64,000 nucleotides of DNA from Aptenodytes patagonicus (GCF_965638725.1 NC_134981.1:45102849-45166848); one strand, 5' to 3'; shown: positions 1 through 12,392, counted from the stretch's first letter. Made by a program: numbers and translations. Notes: generated by a model from the sequence alone, not told the origin.

Positions 1-185
1 TGGCCAGAAGGCAGAAATTTTGGAGCATTGCCTGAGGAGGTAACCTGTGCTGAAGAGGCCCCACTGCATAATAAATTACCAGAAAATGAGAAGCAATATA
101 CTCTGTTTACCGATGGGTCCTATCATATTGTGGGAAACTATCGGAAGTGGAAAGCTACTGTATGGAGTCCCTCACGACAAGCTGC
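1..185 (+). pseudogene. ERVL-like RNase H fragment (end of pol)
   Basis: The frame starting near position 28 contains YTLFTDGSYHI followed by WKATVWSPSRQAAE, which resembles the RNase H start of ERVL-type endogenous retroviral pol. Homology stops abruptly near 185, where CR1 sequence begins in the same open frame, so the 114-codon ORF is a chance fusion of two elements. The fragment is cut off by the window edge on the left. No function is expected. Confidence 0.6.
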
Positions 186-714
186 AGAAACACACCTGAT
201 CAACACGTGGCTCAGGGGCTGGTGCCATCGGAGGAGTTTTGGCTTTTTTGATCATGGGGAGGTTTACACGGCACCGGGCCTGCTGGCGACAGATGGAGTT
301 CACCTGTCTCACAGGGGGAAAAGGATCATTGCTCATGAATTGGCGGGGCTCATTGAGAGGGCTTTAAACTAGGTTCAAAGGGGGAAGGGGGTAAAACCAG
401 GCTCACTAGAGATGAGCCTAGGGGTGGCGTGCCGATGCCGGGGGTGAAATCGATAGCCCAGCTCAAGTGCATCTACACCAATGCACGCAGCATGGGCGGC
501 AAACAGGAGGAGCTGGAAACCATTGTGCAGCGGGAGAGATATGACTTAGTCGCCATCACAGAAACATGGTGGGGTGACTCTCACGATTGGAGTGCTGCAA
601 TGGATGGCTATAAACTCTTCAGAAGGGACAGGCGAGGAAGGAGAGGCGGTGGGGTGGCTCTGTATGTTAGGGAGTGTTTCGATTGTCTAGAGCTCAACGA
701 TTGTGATGATACGG
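186..714 (+). mobile_element. CR1 LINE fragment: end of ORF1 and start of ORF2 endonuclease
   Basis: The first part (to the stop at 372) reads as the C-terminus of CR1 ORF1, including TDGVHLSHRGKR, the DxxH block of the esterase-like domain. After a short spacer, an ORF from 429 gives the N-terminal apurinic-type endonuclease of ORF2, with IYTNARSMGGKQEELE, ITETWWGDSHDW and RRGGGVALYVRE. The copy is 5'-truncated and is cut at 715 by an LTR. CR1 sequence does not resume after that LTR, so the downstream part was lost or rearranged. Confidence 0.8.
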
Positions 715-1301
715 TGTTGTGGTTTAACCTCAGCTGGCAACTAAGCCCCACACAGCCGCTCGCTCACTCCCCCCACAGTGGGATGGGGGAGAGAATCGGA
801 AGGGTAAAAGCGAGAAAACTCGTGGGTTGAGATAAAGACAGTTTAATAGGTAAAGCAAAAGCCGTGCACGCAAGCAAAGCAAAATAAGGAATTCATTCAC
901 TACTTCCCATCAGCAGGCAGGTGTTCAGCCATCTCCAGGAAAGCAGGGCTCCATCACGTGTAATGGTTACTTGGGAAGACAAACGCCATCACTCCAAACG
1001 TCCCCCCCTTCCTTCTTCTTCCCCCAGCTTTATATACTGAGCATGATGTCATATGGTATGGAATATCCCTTTGGCCAGTTTGGGTCAGCTGTCCTGGCTG
1101 TGCCCCCTCCCAGCTTTTTGGGCACCTCCAGCCTTCTCAGTCAGTAGAGCATGGGGAGCTGAAAAGTCCTTGGCTAGTGTAAGGACTACCTAGCAACAAC
1201 TAAAACATCGGTGTGTTATCAACATTGTTCTCACCCTAAATCCAAACCACAGCACTGTACCAGCTACTAGGAAGGAAATTATCCCTGCCGAAACCAGGAC
1301 A
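715..1301 (-). repeat. Solo LTR, family 1 (copy 1)
   Basis: On the minus strand it starts TGTCCTGGTTTCGGCAGGGA and ends with the complement of TGTTGTGGTTTAACC, giving the TG...CA ends of an LTR. Four other LTRs in this window are close relatives (2741, 20019/20531, 34185, 58101). I see no matching target duplication: the left flank is CR1 and the right flank is unrelated, which suggests a later rearrangement. Confidence 0.8.
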
Positions 1302-1449
1302 CGCAGCCATTCTGTATTTCCTCCCTAAATATCTCTCAGAAAAGTTACTGTAATTGCTAGTTGTCTCCACGAAATGGTATCCATAGTACAGTAATGGCTT
1401 CATTGCGAAATTCACATACCAAATTAAGCCCAAGGTCAATGTTTTAAAA

Positions 1450-2510
1450 ATAGCCTTATTTGGCCTGTAAAGAAGCCGGATGGCTCCTGGTCTATGACTC
1501 TGGATTACTGGCTTTTGAACAAAGCCGCCGCTCCCATGGCTGGGGTCCTGCTGGACATTGTCACTCTGTTAGAGTGGCTGGAAGCTGGGGCAAGCGCCTG
1601 GCACGCTGTTACCAACTTGGTGAATGCTGCCTTCAGTATTCCTATTGCTGAAGAGTTGCAGGAACAGCTTGCCTTTTCCTGGGAAGGCCAGCAGTACACA
1701 TTTACGGTGCTGCCTCAGGGATACCTGCACAGCCCCACGATTTGTCATGGGATTGTAGCTCAGCACTTGGGGGAGTGCAGCCTGTCCCCAAAGTGTAAAC
1801 TGTTCCATCACATTGATGACATCCTGCTGACCGCACCTACCGAGCAGGATGTCAGGGAGGCACTGAGCAGGGTCGTGGACACCATGAGAGGGCATGGTTG
1901 GGAAATTAATCCACAAAAAGTACAAGGGCCAGAAACTAAGGTAAAATGTTTAGGCATCATCTGGCAAGGACCCTGCCAAATTATGCCTGAAGCTGTGAAA
2001 CAAACAGTACTTCATATAGCTGAGCCCCAAAAAAAGGTTGATGTGCAGCGCTCTGTAAGATTACTGGGGTACTGGCACCAGTTGATCCCACGCTTAGCAC
2101 TGATTTTTAAGACCCTTGTATAATGTAGCGAGAAAGAGGGTCCAGTTTGTATGGGGGGAAGATGAAAAAAGCTGTCTCCCATGCTGTTGCTCTGGGTCCT
2201 AAGCAACCTCACAAACCTTTTGAAGTGAAAGTCCTAGTTTCAGGAGGTGATGTAGCACATTGGAGCTTGTGGCAAAAAGGTGGTGGTGGGGGTGAATCCC
2301 GCTTGGTTTCTGGACATATTGGCTCCCTCCCACCACATGACTACATGCCTTTTGAAAAACAACTTCTGTCTGCATATTGGGCTTTAGTAGAAACAAAATG
2401 GGAGAACCTCTTCTGCGGATGGGGTTTGCATGGCACGGCATGGTGTGTGTGGATTGGAGGCCCATTTGATGCTGTACCACTCTGGGTTCCCAGCATCTAA
2501 AGGGACGTAA
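1450..2510 (+). pseudogene. ERVL-like reverse transcriptase fragment (pol)
   Basis: This is a broken pol segment. An ORF from 1494 to 2123 reads through the fingers and palm of a reverse transcriptase, with VKKPDGSW-like sequence just upstream, FTVLPQGYLHSPTICHG, and a catalytic box HIDDILLT in place of the usual YIDD. A second frame (to about 2500) continues with HWSLWQ and PFEKQLLSAYWALVET, typical of the ERVL connection/RNase H border. Frame changes and stops separate the pieces. Strand and family agree with the RNase H remnant at 1-185, but the order (RNase H first, then RT) shows two copies or a rearrangement. Positions 1302-1449 hold no recognisable domain. Confidence 0.7.
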
Positions 2511-2528
2511 GATTATTCCCCGCTTCTA

Positions 2529-5012
2529 CAGAGGGTGGAAGCAAGGACAGGTAGCCTGCGAGGAATACAGAGAAATTGTCCAAGCAGCCAGGGATCAGGT
2601 TAGGAAAGCTAAAGCCCTGATAGAATTAAACCTGGCCAGGGACGTCAAGGGCAACAAGAAAAGATTCTATAGGTACGTCGGGGATAAAAGGAAGACGAGG
2701 GAAAATGTGGGCCCTCTCCGGAACGAAACGGGAGACCTGGTGTCGTGGTTTAACCTCAGCCGGCAACTGAGCACCACACAGCCGATCGCTCGCTCCCCCC
2801 CCGCACCCCGGTGGGATGGAGGAGAGAATTAGAAGAGCACAAGTGAGAAAAACTCGTGGGTCGAGATAAAAACAGTTTAATAATTGAAATAATAATAATA
2901 ATATAATAACAATAATACACAAAGCAAGTGATGCACAACGCAATTGCTCACCACCCGCCGACCAATGCCCAGCCAGTCCCCGAGCAGCGGCCCCCCCACC
3001 CAGCTTTCCCCAGTTTATGTACTGAGCGTGACGTCACATGGTATGGAATGTTTCTTTGGCCAGTTTGGCTGTGCCTCCCCTCCTAGCTTCCCGCGCACCT
3101 GCAGCCTTCTCAGTCGGTAGAGCATGGGAAACTAAAAAGTCCTTGGCTAGTGTAAGCATTACCTAGCAACAACTAAAACATCGGTGCGTTATCAACTTTG
3201 TTCTCATCCAAAATCCAAAACACAGCCCTGTACCAGCTACTAGAAAAGAAATTAACTCTATCCCTGCCGAAACCAGGACACCTGGTTACCCGGGATACGG
3301 AGAAGGCGGAGGTACTCAATGACTTTTTTGCCTCCGTCTTCACCGGCAAGTGCTTGAGCCTCACCGCCCAAGCCGCAGAAGGCAAAGGCGGGGCCTGGGA
3401 GAATGAAGAGCCGCCCACTGTGGGAGAACATCAGGTTCGAGACCATCTAAGGCACCTGAAGGTGCACAAGCCCATGGGACCCGATGAGATCCTCCCGCGG
3501 GTCCTGAAGGAACTGGCGGATGAAGTTGCTAAGCCACTATCCATCGTATTTGAGAAGTCGTGGCAGTCCGGAGAAGTTCCCACTGACTGGAAAAGGGGAA
3601 ACATAACCCCCATTTTTAAGAAGGGAAAAAAGGAAGACCCAGGGGAGCTACAGGCCAGTCAGTCTCACCTCTGTGCCTGGGAAGATCGTGGAACAGATCC
3701 TCCTGGAAGCTATGCTAAGGCACATGGAGGACAGGGAGGGGATTCGAGACAGCCAGCATGGCTTCACCAAGGGCAAGTCCTGCCTGACTAACCTAGTGGC
3801 CTTCTATGATGGAGTGACTACATCAGTGGACACGGGAAGGGCTACAGATGTCGTCTGTCTGGACCTCTGTAAGGCCTTTGACACGGTCCCCCACAACATC
3901 CTTCTCTCTAAACTGGAGAGGTATGGATTTGATGGGTGGACTGTCCGGTGGGTGAGGAATTGGTTAGATATAAATTGGTAGTGGTCAATGGCTCAATGTC
4001 CAGATGGAGACTGGTGACGAGTGGCGTCCTGCAGGGGTCCGTATTGGGACCGGTACTGTTTAATATCTTCATCAGTGACATAGACAGTGGGATCGAGTGC
4101 ACCCTCAGCAAGTTTGCAGGTGACACCAAGCTGAGTGGTGCGGTCGACACGCCAGAGGGACGGGATGCCATCCAGAGGGACCTGGACAAGCTCGAGAAGT
4201 GGGCCCGTGTGAACCTCATGAGGTTTAACAAGGCCAAGTGCAAGGTCCTGCCCCTGGGTCGGGGCAACCCCCGGTATCAATACAGGCTGGGGGATGAAGG
4301 GATTGAGAGCAGCCCTGCCGAGAAGGACTTGGGGGTACTGGTGGATGAGAAGCTGGACATGAGCCAGCAATGTGCGCTCGCAGCCCAGAAGGCCAAGCGT
4401 ATCCTGGGCTGCATCAAAAGAAGCGTGGCCAGCAGGTCGAGGGAGGGGATTCTACCCCTCTACTCTGCTCTGGTGAGACCCCACCTGGAGTACTGCGTCC
4501 AGCTCTGGAGCCCTCAGCATAAGAAAGACACGGACCTGTTGGAGCGGGTCCAGAGGAGGGCCACGAAAATGATCAGGGGGATGGAACCCCTCTCCTCTGA
4601 AGAAAGGCTGAGAGAGTTGGGGTTGTTCAGCCTGGAGAAGAGAAGGCTTTGGGGAGACCTTATTGCAGCCTATCAGTACTTAAAGGGGGCTTATAAAAAA
4701 GATGGCGGCAAACTCTTTAGCAGGGCCTGTTGCGACAGGACAAGGGGGAATGGCTTTAAACTAAAGGGGGGTAGATTTAGACTAGATATAAGGAAGAAAT
4801 TCTTTACGCTGAGGGTGGTGAAACACTGGCACAGGTTGCCCAGAGAGGTGGTGGATGCCCCATCCCTGGAAACATTCCAGGTCAGGTTGGACGGGGCTCT
4901 GAGCAACCTGATCTGGTTGAAGATGTCCCTGCTCATGGCAGGGGGGTTGGACTAGATGACCTTTAGAGGTCCCTTCCAACCCAAACTATTCTATGATTCT
5001 ATGATTCTATGA
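2529..5012 (+). mobile_element. CR1 LINE, 5'-truncated, interrupted by a solo LTR
   Basis: It matches the CR1 copy at 25.7-27.9 kb nearly base for base from [15 protein letters not shown] onward. It encodes the ORF2 reverse transcriptase ([61 protein letters not shown]) and the C-terminal region ([20 protein letters not shown]). It ends in the CR1 3' repeat (TTCTATGAT units, about 4990-5012). The catalytic box reads FAGD rather than FADD, and a frameshift lies near 3645. The LTR at 2741-3280 sits inside it with a 5-bp duplication. The element itself sits inside older ERV-derived sequence, seen again at 5013-5140. Confidence 0.9.
2741..3280 (-). repeat. Solo LTR, family 1 (copy 2), inserted in CR1
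   Basis: The LTR has TG...CA ends and is flanked by CCTGG on both sides (2736-2740 and 3281-3285). That is a 5-bp target duplication, as made by ERVL-type integrases. The CR1 frame resumes right after it, so the insertion is clean. It contains a run of TAA-like units (about 2886-2915). Confidence 0.9.
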
Positions 5013-5140
5013 TTATCTTTACTATTCTCTCCTTATAGTGTTAGCTCTAATAAATATCTTTTTAAACGATACCTTACAGAGTCTGAGTGCCTTTCTTACT
5101 GGGATCATCATGGACCAACACCTCCTGGTGCAATGTCATA
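5013..5140 (+). repeat. ERV-derived repeat tail, interrupted by the CR1
   Basis: A block of about 130 bp beginning GATTATCTTTACTATTCTC and ending near CACCTCCTGGTGCAA matches 15735-15866 closely. The bases before the CR1 (about 2497-2524, CAGCATCTAAAGGGACGTAA) match 15725-15745. The CR1 therefore inserted into this repeat and split it. It probably belongs to the ERV whose pol lies just upstream. Confidence 0.6.
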
Positions 5141-8100
5141 GAGCTGTAGGGCTGCCATTTTGATGGAAGAGAAGCAAGATGGAAAATGTATGCCACAGCA
5201 AAAGTATTTGATTTAAAATGCAGTTGTTCAAGGGCTGTAGTAGGGCTAAATCTGATGAAGCTGCAGCAGAGGAGCTCTTGAAAAAAAATGAGATGGATCC
5301 AGGTTGCAAAGTGGTTTTGTTTAGCCTGTAATTGGCTATGTCAGTTAGAGTCTAAACTAAAGAGTGTTTCTAAATTCAAATCAGTAGGTGTCTTCAACAA
5401 TAAATGGAGTTCTTATTTTAATGACAGATGAATATCTAACACATTTAATTCCTTGACAGTGTTGATCAAGGTATGCATACTAAATAAATGAATTGGAAAA
5501 GAAAGTAATAAGTTCAGAGCAAAGAGTGGAAGATTAGAAAATAGAAAATATAAGCAGAGCACCAGAATTACTGGCATTTTGGAGGAGTAGGAAGAACAAG
5601 TTTCTTGTAAGCTTTGATTTCCTTGACTCACTGTGACAAGTTGTGACAATGATTGTTTTCTGTGTGGGCTCACATTTTACCCATGGGGTCTGTTATAAGA
5701 AAGATACTAGTGCATCCAAAGTATCCCCTTTCTCAAAAAAGTATATGAAACCAGAACAGTTTCCTGAACATTACAAATAAAATCAACAACTTAGAAGCAA
5801 CTAAAAAGACAGCTCAGATTTTGTGGGTAAATATCAATGGTTATGATTTTTAAAAGTGAGTGGTGTATAATTAGCTCCATATTGTGGCCTGTGGCCAGCA
5901 TCAGCATGAAACTTTAAGACTCAGAGGAGCAGTGGAAGGGTGAGTATAACACCAGGAAAAGGGGTAGAAAGTAAGAAGTGTGTGTGTTACAATTTTAATT
6001 GTATCATTGCTATTATTGCAACTTTTTCTATATATAAGTACTATACCTGCATTATTATTATTTGTTTTTCTGTAATAATTAGATCTAGACTAATGATGAT
6101 CCTTCAGTTAGACTGTTAAGATTTCCATTATATTAACAATAAATTCTTGGCTTTACATATATATGGTGGGCTTCCCTTGTCTGTAAACAAGATTCTGAGC
6201 ATAAAAATTTCATACTACTCACAACTGCACTCCCTTATTAAAATTTTAGAGTATTTCTGTATACAGCTGAAAACTTTTATAATATAGTAATGCCTGTGCT
6301 GACAACTGCTCTGAAATGTGTTTACAAGTTTTTAAGAAACCTCCATTCTTAAAAACACACAGCAAAAAGTGAGAAACAGTCCTGTAGAAAAAAAAAGTCA
6401 ATATGCCTCCAATGCTATTTTGATTTTTTAAATACATTTCTCAATCTAAAGTTGCTATACTGAATTTTACAATTGTTTTGTTTGGGAATTTTTATTTGAG
6501 GCAAATTAAACACACATTTGTGCTTAAATAGAAAAAATAATTAATGAACAATGCATCGGACAGAGTCCTACCGCCATAAGCAGTTCTACAAGGAGTCTGC
6601 AAAGGTGCATCACGAGAAGATTCCTTATATACACTTGCACCAGTGCCAATGCTGTGAGCATCGGCATGGGGTGCCTTAACCTGGCCTTGGGTCCATCCCC
6701 CAGCCCAGCTCTGCTGCCCAAAGGTGGCCCCTGAGCGCTTGCATTCCAGGATGGCTACAAGACAATGCTGCATCTGTTTCTTATCTCATCACCAAGGGAA
6801 ACTTCACTCCCTTACAGGGAGTCCTTCTGTCTCTGGCATCCCTGCTTCCAGCCAGTTTAACCCCTTCTGCAGTTGGGCCTTCTTGCCTTCCATGCCAGAT
6901 CATTCCTTGGTCACAAATTACCACTGCTGAGCAGTTACAATTTGAATTTCCCTTTCAGTTTCTTACTCATTTTAGTTTGAATCATGCTTGGTCCTTACAA
7001 AAGACACAGAAGGTTGAAGTCTCTTGATCCTGAAATCACAAAAGCTATGTTCTATTTACTGTCTGGTGGCACACAGGTCCACAGATGGGGTCAGGTAAAG
7101 ATGGTAGTATGCTGCAATCCATAGAGCAGTGTTACAGGCAATGTGCTCTTGTTGCATGCTGGGGGAAACATGGAGGCAGTCAGGATGCCTCCTTGCATTA
7201 GAATACCTTCTTTGTCTTAAAGGCACAATTGAGTCATGTTAAGTTTGGATTTACTTCCCTTTGGAATAGAAAGGCTCAACTTGGTTTAAAAAAAGGAGGG
7301 GAGTGACACAAGATGAAGTGACATTCCAGAAGTTCACACCTTCATATTAAAAATGAAATGAAGTGAGGCTATGTTGTCTCTTTTAAAGAGAGACCAGTTC
7401 TTCTCTTCAGTTTTCCTCATTGAAATCAAGAGAACTAAAGTAAACATTCCCCCAAATTACAAGTAATTTATACTGCAGAACTGTATTTCAGCTCTTCTGA
7501 ATCTCCTATTTGGAATTAGTTGTGTTTGTTTTCTGTATGTATAGAGTCAAAACAGATGTTCAGAAGAGATGTAGTTGGATGAGACTAAAGATTCATACAG
7601 AACAGGCTTAGGTATGTACATTGTGTATCTGCAGCTGTCTACTTATTGTACTTCTTCCTTCCTTCCCTTGAATAACTCTTGAATCCACTGGTTAATTTTT
7701 AACCAAATTTGAAAGGTGGGTTTCTATAACTTCTGTAGGAAACACTCCAGAACAAGTAACAATATTTTAAGTTATTCAGGAATAGGGATCATCCATTAAA
7801 TTCACACCTTACAAGTATTGACCAATTTGGACACCATTAAAACTATTCTTTGATGAAACAGTACAGTAGAGACTGTAACATCTTACATGTGTAAACCTAC
7901 ACCTACAGTGTGTAGGTTTTGTACCCACTGGTCACTGTCAGGGCTTCTTCTGTGTGTCACCAGCCCTAAGATAGGCACAATCAGAAATGTACATGCTGGA
8001 TTTTTTTGTGAATCTGTTGGGAGAGGTTCTCTTTTGAGCCAGAAATGTTCATATCTGGCATGACTGCAGTTTTAGTCCTGGCCTGTAAGGGACATCCTCT

Positions 8101-8495
8101 CAAATTGTTGTAGGATATGGCTTTTATGGTATATGATTATACAGGAATTGAATCGGCAGTGAATTGAACAAATGTTTTGGTCATCATGACTTTCTCATTT
8201 CAGTAAGTTCAGAATTCACTTCAATTCAGCCCTAGCAGGTGTGAGACCATGTCAAAAGTCAGTGTATAAGAAATGAGCGCTATATTGTATATTAGTATAC
8301 AATAGTTCTTTGGATATGCATTTGAACTTGAATGTCCTTTACCTGGATCTTCTTTATTTCTGCATCTGTCAATTGTTATCTTTGAAACATTGCCTCTGTT
8401 AAGAAGTGATGGGATGATGTCAATGCCATTAGGCCTAGAATGGACACTGACATGGTGATACCAGGATGCTTGATCCATCTGTCCGGGTATTCCCC
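5141..8495. other. Non-coding stretch, nothing recognised
   Basis: AT-rich sequence with only short chance ORFs. I recognise no gene, RNA or intact repeat. Very old, decayed repeats could be present (for example around 6560-6900) but I cannot support a family. Confidence 0.5.
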
Positions 8496-9099
8496 TGTTA
8501 GCTGGGGAAAACACCCCCCCCTCCCCGTCTTCCTGACTGCAGAAGCAGGTTCAACACATGTGGTATGGTCAGAACAATAGGCTTGGTTTATTGTCTTCAT
8601 GTAGGCTGTGGTGACTGAGTGCAGGGCTGCCCCCAGGTAATCAAAGACAGCCCCAGGTCACATGATTTGCATACCTTATTATCCCTTTTCCTGCTTTTTG
8701 ACCCTCCTTTTTGCTACCTTTGTCCTTCCCTTTCTCCACACCAGTCCCCTTCCAAATAACCCACCTCTAATTACTTTTTTCCTGTTGATCCCAGTTTTAC
8801 TATGGTCATACCCAAATTTGGTATTTCTGATACTGGTCTCTAGGCACTCTTGGCCTTATATGCTATTACTGGTACATCAGGTGTCTGTAAAGTCCATCTC
8901 TCACATCATTCTCCCTTTAACTACCCATGCAATCCAGCCATCCCCCATGGCGCTGCCTATAACTTTTGTCAGCTTCTCCCTCTGTCATGTTCAGCAGTTG
9001 CTCATGTTACATCCAGTAGTTTTCCATGTCCTATTCAGTTAGCTGAATCTTGGGCCAGGGCCTAGGCAGCAGCCTAGTCATTTGCCTGCAGCCCTAACA
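8496..9099 (-). repeat. LTR, third family (solo)
   Basis: The block starts TGTTAGCTGGGG and ends GCCCTAACA, giving TGTTAG...CTAACA ends on the minus strand. On that strand it has a TATA-like element (complement of CCTTATATGC near 8855) and a polyadenylation hexamer AATAAA (complement of GTTTATTG near 8588) in the order expected for U3-R-U5. No clear target duplication is visible. Confidence 0.55.
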
Positions 9100-9914
9100 A
9101 CCTGTATGTGTACTTACAATGTTCAGACTTAGCCTCTCACAAAATCTCTTTGCTATTACAGTTCTGTCCTTTTATTTATCTTCCACTGCTACCGTAATGA
9201 AAAAAGGGTAATAATTACAATTCCTGTAATATCAGAATAATGAAAAACAACAGTTTCAGCTGAGCAATTAGATGCTGGAATGTATAATTACAAAAATTCA
9301 ATTAAAAACTGTTATTATGTATTAAGCAATTCCATGGCTGCCATGCTTGTGTATTTCAGTTACAGAGGAAAGATTTAAGACTTACAATATTAGGGATGAG
9401 TGTTAACAAGTCCTTTTTGACCTGGTTTTCGAAGGAAATGAGGCATATGCAGTTGTGCTATCTGTATGTCTGTCTTCCTCTCCAGTAACTTTTCAACCTG
9501 TTGGACAATTTTGACCAAAAATGGCAGGGAGGGAGGAAAAAGGTTAACATCTAATAAAAAAAAAAAAGTATGTTCTCACAAGTTTTGTGGCAATCATCAG
9601 TTAGATAGAGGAGTGAGACAGAAATGCCTTACTGAAGGAAATGCTGCAGCTTGATCTCAACATTGCCTGTTTCTTTTCCAAGAAAACAACTAGAAAAACT
9701 GGAGCAGGTGGCTTTTGGGGCATTGCCGATGTTTAAGTGTGGCTTTATTTCAGAAGAAGGAAGTTTGTTCTTAAAATAAGTATTTAAAATCCAAGAGAGC
9801 TCCCTGGAGCATGATTTAATGATACTGAGGTCAGGCATTGCTTAGATCTCCAGCAGCATGCCTGTGTGATGTAGATCTCCAAATAAATGAATTCCCTTCT
9901 ATTTTTTTTTTAAT
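9100..9914. other. Non-coding stretch, nothing recognised
   Basis: AT-rich sequence with poly-A runs (about 9555). No domain-bearing ORF or recognisable repeat is seen before the CR1 that begins near 9915. Confidence 0.5.
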
Positions 9915-10850
9915 AATTTAATCAATGATCTGGATGAGGGGATCGAGTGCACCCTCAGTAAGTCTGCAGACGGCACCAAGTTGGGCAGGAGTGTTGATCT
10001 GCTTGAGGACAGAAAGGCTCTACAGAGGGATCTGGACAGGCTGGATCGATGGGCCGAGGCCAACTGTATGAGGTTCAACAAGGCCAAGTGCCGGGTCCTG
10101 CACTTGGGTCACAACAACGCCATGCAACGCTACAGGCTTGGGGAAGAGTGGCTGGAAAGCTGCCTGGCGGAAAAGGACCTGGGCCTGGGGGTGTTGGTCA
10201 ACAGCCGGCTGAATATGAGCCAGCAGTGTGCCCGGGTGGCCAAGAAGGCCAATGGCATCCTGGCCTGTATCAGAAATAGTGTGGCCAGCAGGACTCGGGA
10301 AGTGATCGTCCCCCTGTACTCGGCCCTGGTGAGGCCCCACCAGAAATACTGTGTTCAGTTTTGGGCCCCTCACTACAAGAAGGACATTGAGGTGCTGGAG
10401 CATGTCCAAAGAAGAGCAACGAGGCTGGTGAGGGGTCTGGAGAACAAGTCTTATGAGGAGTGGCTGAGGGAACTGGGGTTGTTTAGTCTGGAGAAAAGGA
10501 GGCTGAGGGGAGACCTTATCGCTCTCTACAACTACCTGAAAGGAGGCTGTAGCGAGGTGGGTGTCGGTCTCTTCTCCCAAGTAACGAGAGGAAATGGCCT
10601 CAAGTTGCGCCAGGGGAGGTTTAGATTGGATATTAGGAAAAACTTCTTCACCGAAAGGGTTGTCAAACATTGGAACAGGCTGCCCAGGGAAGTGGTTGAG
10701 TCACCATCCCTGGAAGTATTTAAAAGACGTGTAGACGTGGCGCTTAGGGCCGTGGCTTAGTGGTGGACTTGGCAGTGTTAGGTTTACGGTTGGACTCAAT
10801 GATCTTAAGGGTCTTTTCCAACCTAAATGATTCTATGATTCTATGATTTA
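9915..10850 (+). mobile_element. CR1 LINE 3' fragment
   Basis: An open frame from 9981 to 10760 covers the C-terminal part of CR1 ORF2, with [37 protein letters not shown] and [21 protein letters not shown] blocks. It is followed by the usual 3' UTR and TTCTATGATTCTATGAT tail. The catalytic region reads SADGTKL instead of FADDTKL. It begins at the palm domain, so it is strongly 5'-truncated. Its subfamily differs from the copies at 2.5 and 25.7 kb. Confidence 0.85.
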
Positions 10851-11097
10851 TTCTTTCTCTTTGGCCAAGGAGGTGGTCATCCAACCTGCATGTACTGGTT
10901 GGCCAGCCTGCACATATGTAACTGAACCAGCCACAGCACAGAACTTGCCTCCTCTCTAGTTGGTAGTGGAGAATATGGGAGGAAAAATTTTAAGGATGTG
11001 GGAGCAAACTGAAGATGCTGTACCATGGTATTACGTATCAGTACAGACCACCAATTCATAGGAAACCAGATAGTATTAGTTGTGCTGCTAAAAAGAG

Positions 11098-12258
11098 AAT
11101 CACAGAATGGTTGAGGTTGGAAGGGACCTCTGGAGGTCATCTAGTTCATGTCCCCTGTTCAAGCAGGGTCAGCTAGAGCAGGTTGCCCAGGACTCTGTCC
11201 AGTTGGCTTCTTTTACGCTGAGGGTGGTAAAACACTGGCACAGGTTGCCCAGAGAGGTGGTGGATGCCCCATCCCTGGAAATATTCCAGGTCAGGTTGGA
11301 CGGGGCTCTGAGCAACCTGATCTAGTTGAAGATGTCCCTGCCCACGGCAGGGGGGTTGGACTAGATGACCTTTAGAGGTCCCTTCCAACCCAAACTATTC
11401 TATGATTCTATGAATATCTCTATGGATAGAGACTCCACAGCCCCTCTGGGCAGCCTGTTCCAGTTTTCAACCACCCTCACAGTAAAAAGTGTTTTCTTCT
11501 ATTCAGATGACATTTCATGTGTTTCAATTTGTGCCCGTTGCCTCTTGTCCTGTCACTGGGCACCACTGAAAAGAGCCTGGCTTTCTATTCTTTACTGTCC
11601 CCATCAAATATTTATACACATTGATAAGAACCCCCCTGAGCCTTCTCTTCTCCAGGCTGAAGAATCCCAACTCTCTCAGCCTCTTCTCCTATGTCAGATG
11701 CTCCATTCCTTTAATCATCTTAGTGGCCCTTTGCTGGACTTGCTCCAGTAAGTCCATATTTCTCTTGTACTGGGGAGCCCAGAACTGGACACAGGACTCC
11801 AGGTGTGGCCTCACCAGTGCTGAGTAGAGGGGAAGGTTCACCTCCCTTGACCTGCTGGCAACACTCTTCCTAATGCAGCCCAGGATACTGTTGGCCTTTT
11901 TTGATACAAGGGCACAATGCTGGCTCACGTTCAACTTGTCCACCAGGACCCCCAGGTCATTCTCAGCAAAGCTGCTTTTCATCTGGTTAGGTCCCAGCCT
12001 GTACTGATCCATGGGATTATTCCTCCCCAGGTGCAGGACTTGTCATTTCCCTTTGTTAGACTTCATGAGGTTCCTGTCTGTCCATTTCTCCAGCCTGTTG
12101 AGGTCCTTCTGAATACCAGTGCAACCATCTGATCTATCAACCACTCCTGCCAGGTTTTTATCATCTGCAAATTTGCTGAGGGTGCACTCAGTCTCATAAT
12201 TCAGATCATTAATGAAGATGTTAAACAGTATTGGACCCATTGACCCTGGGGTACACTA
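11098..12258 (-). mobile_element. CR1 LINE 3' fragment (minus strand), split by another CR1
   Basis: The left end is the reverse complement of a CR1 3' end (ATCACAGAATGGTTGAGGTT). The right part encodes on the minus strand MGPILFNIFINDL, FADDKNLAG and [20 protein letters not shown], the CR1 RT palm and thumb. A younger plus-strand CR1 fragment interrupts it at 11209-11412. Confidence 0.85.
11209..11412 (+). mobile_element. CR1 3' end (plus strand) nested in a minus-strand CR1
   Basis: About 200 bp nearly identical to the last 200 bp of the CR1 copies at 2.5 and 25.7 kb (same bases around [19 protein letters not shown] and the 3' UTR), ending in CTATGATTCTATGA. It is a severely 5'-truncated, fairly young insertion. 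Confidence 0.85.
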
Positions 12259-12392
12259 CTAGTGACAATGTTATAGCAATGTCACTGTTCTGCCTGTCAC
12301 AATTAGGTGACAAAAAGCTAATGTCAGCATGGCAATATGGGAGACTGCAAGTAGCTGTCATTAGGCAATGGAGTTATACAATGTAGAAATGG

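Noticed and set aside
1494..2123. Functional reverse transcriptase gene
   Set aside because: The frame is partial, the catalytic box is HIDD, and flanking domains are in other frames or missing.
8221..9065. Several ORFs of 70-126 codons
   Set aside because: Most of this block is an LTR-like element. The frames are hydrophobic low-complexity and carry no motif.
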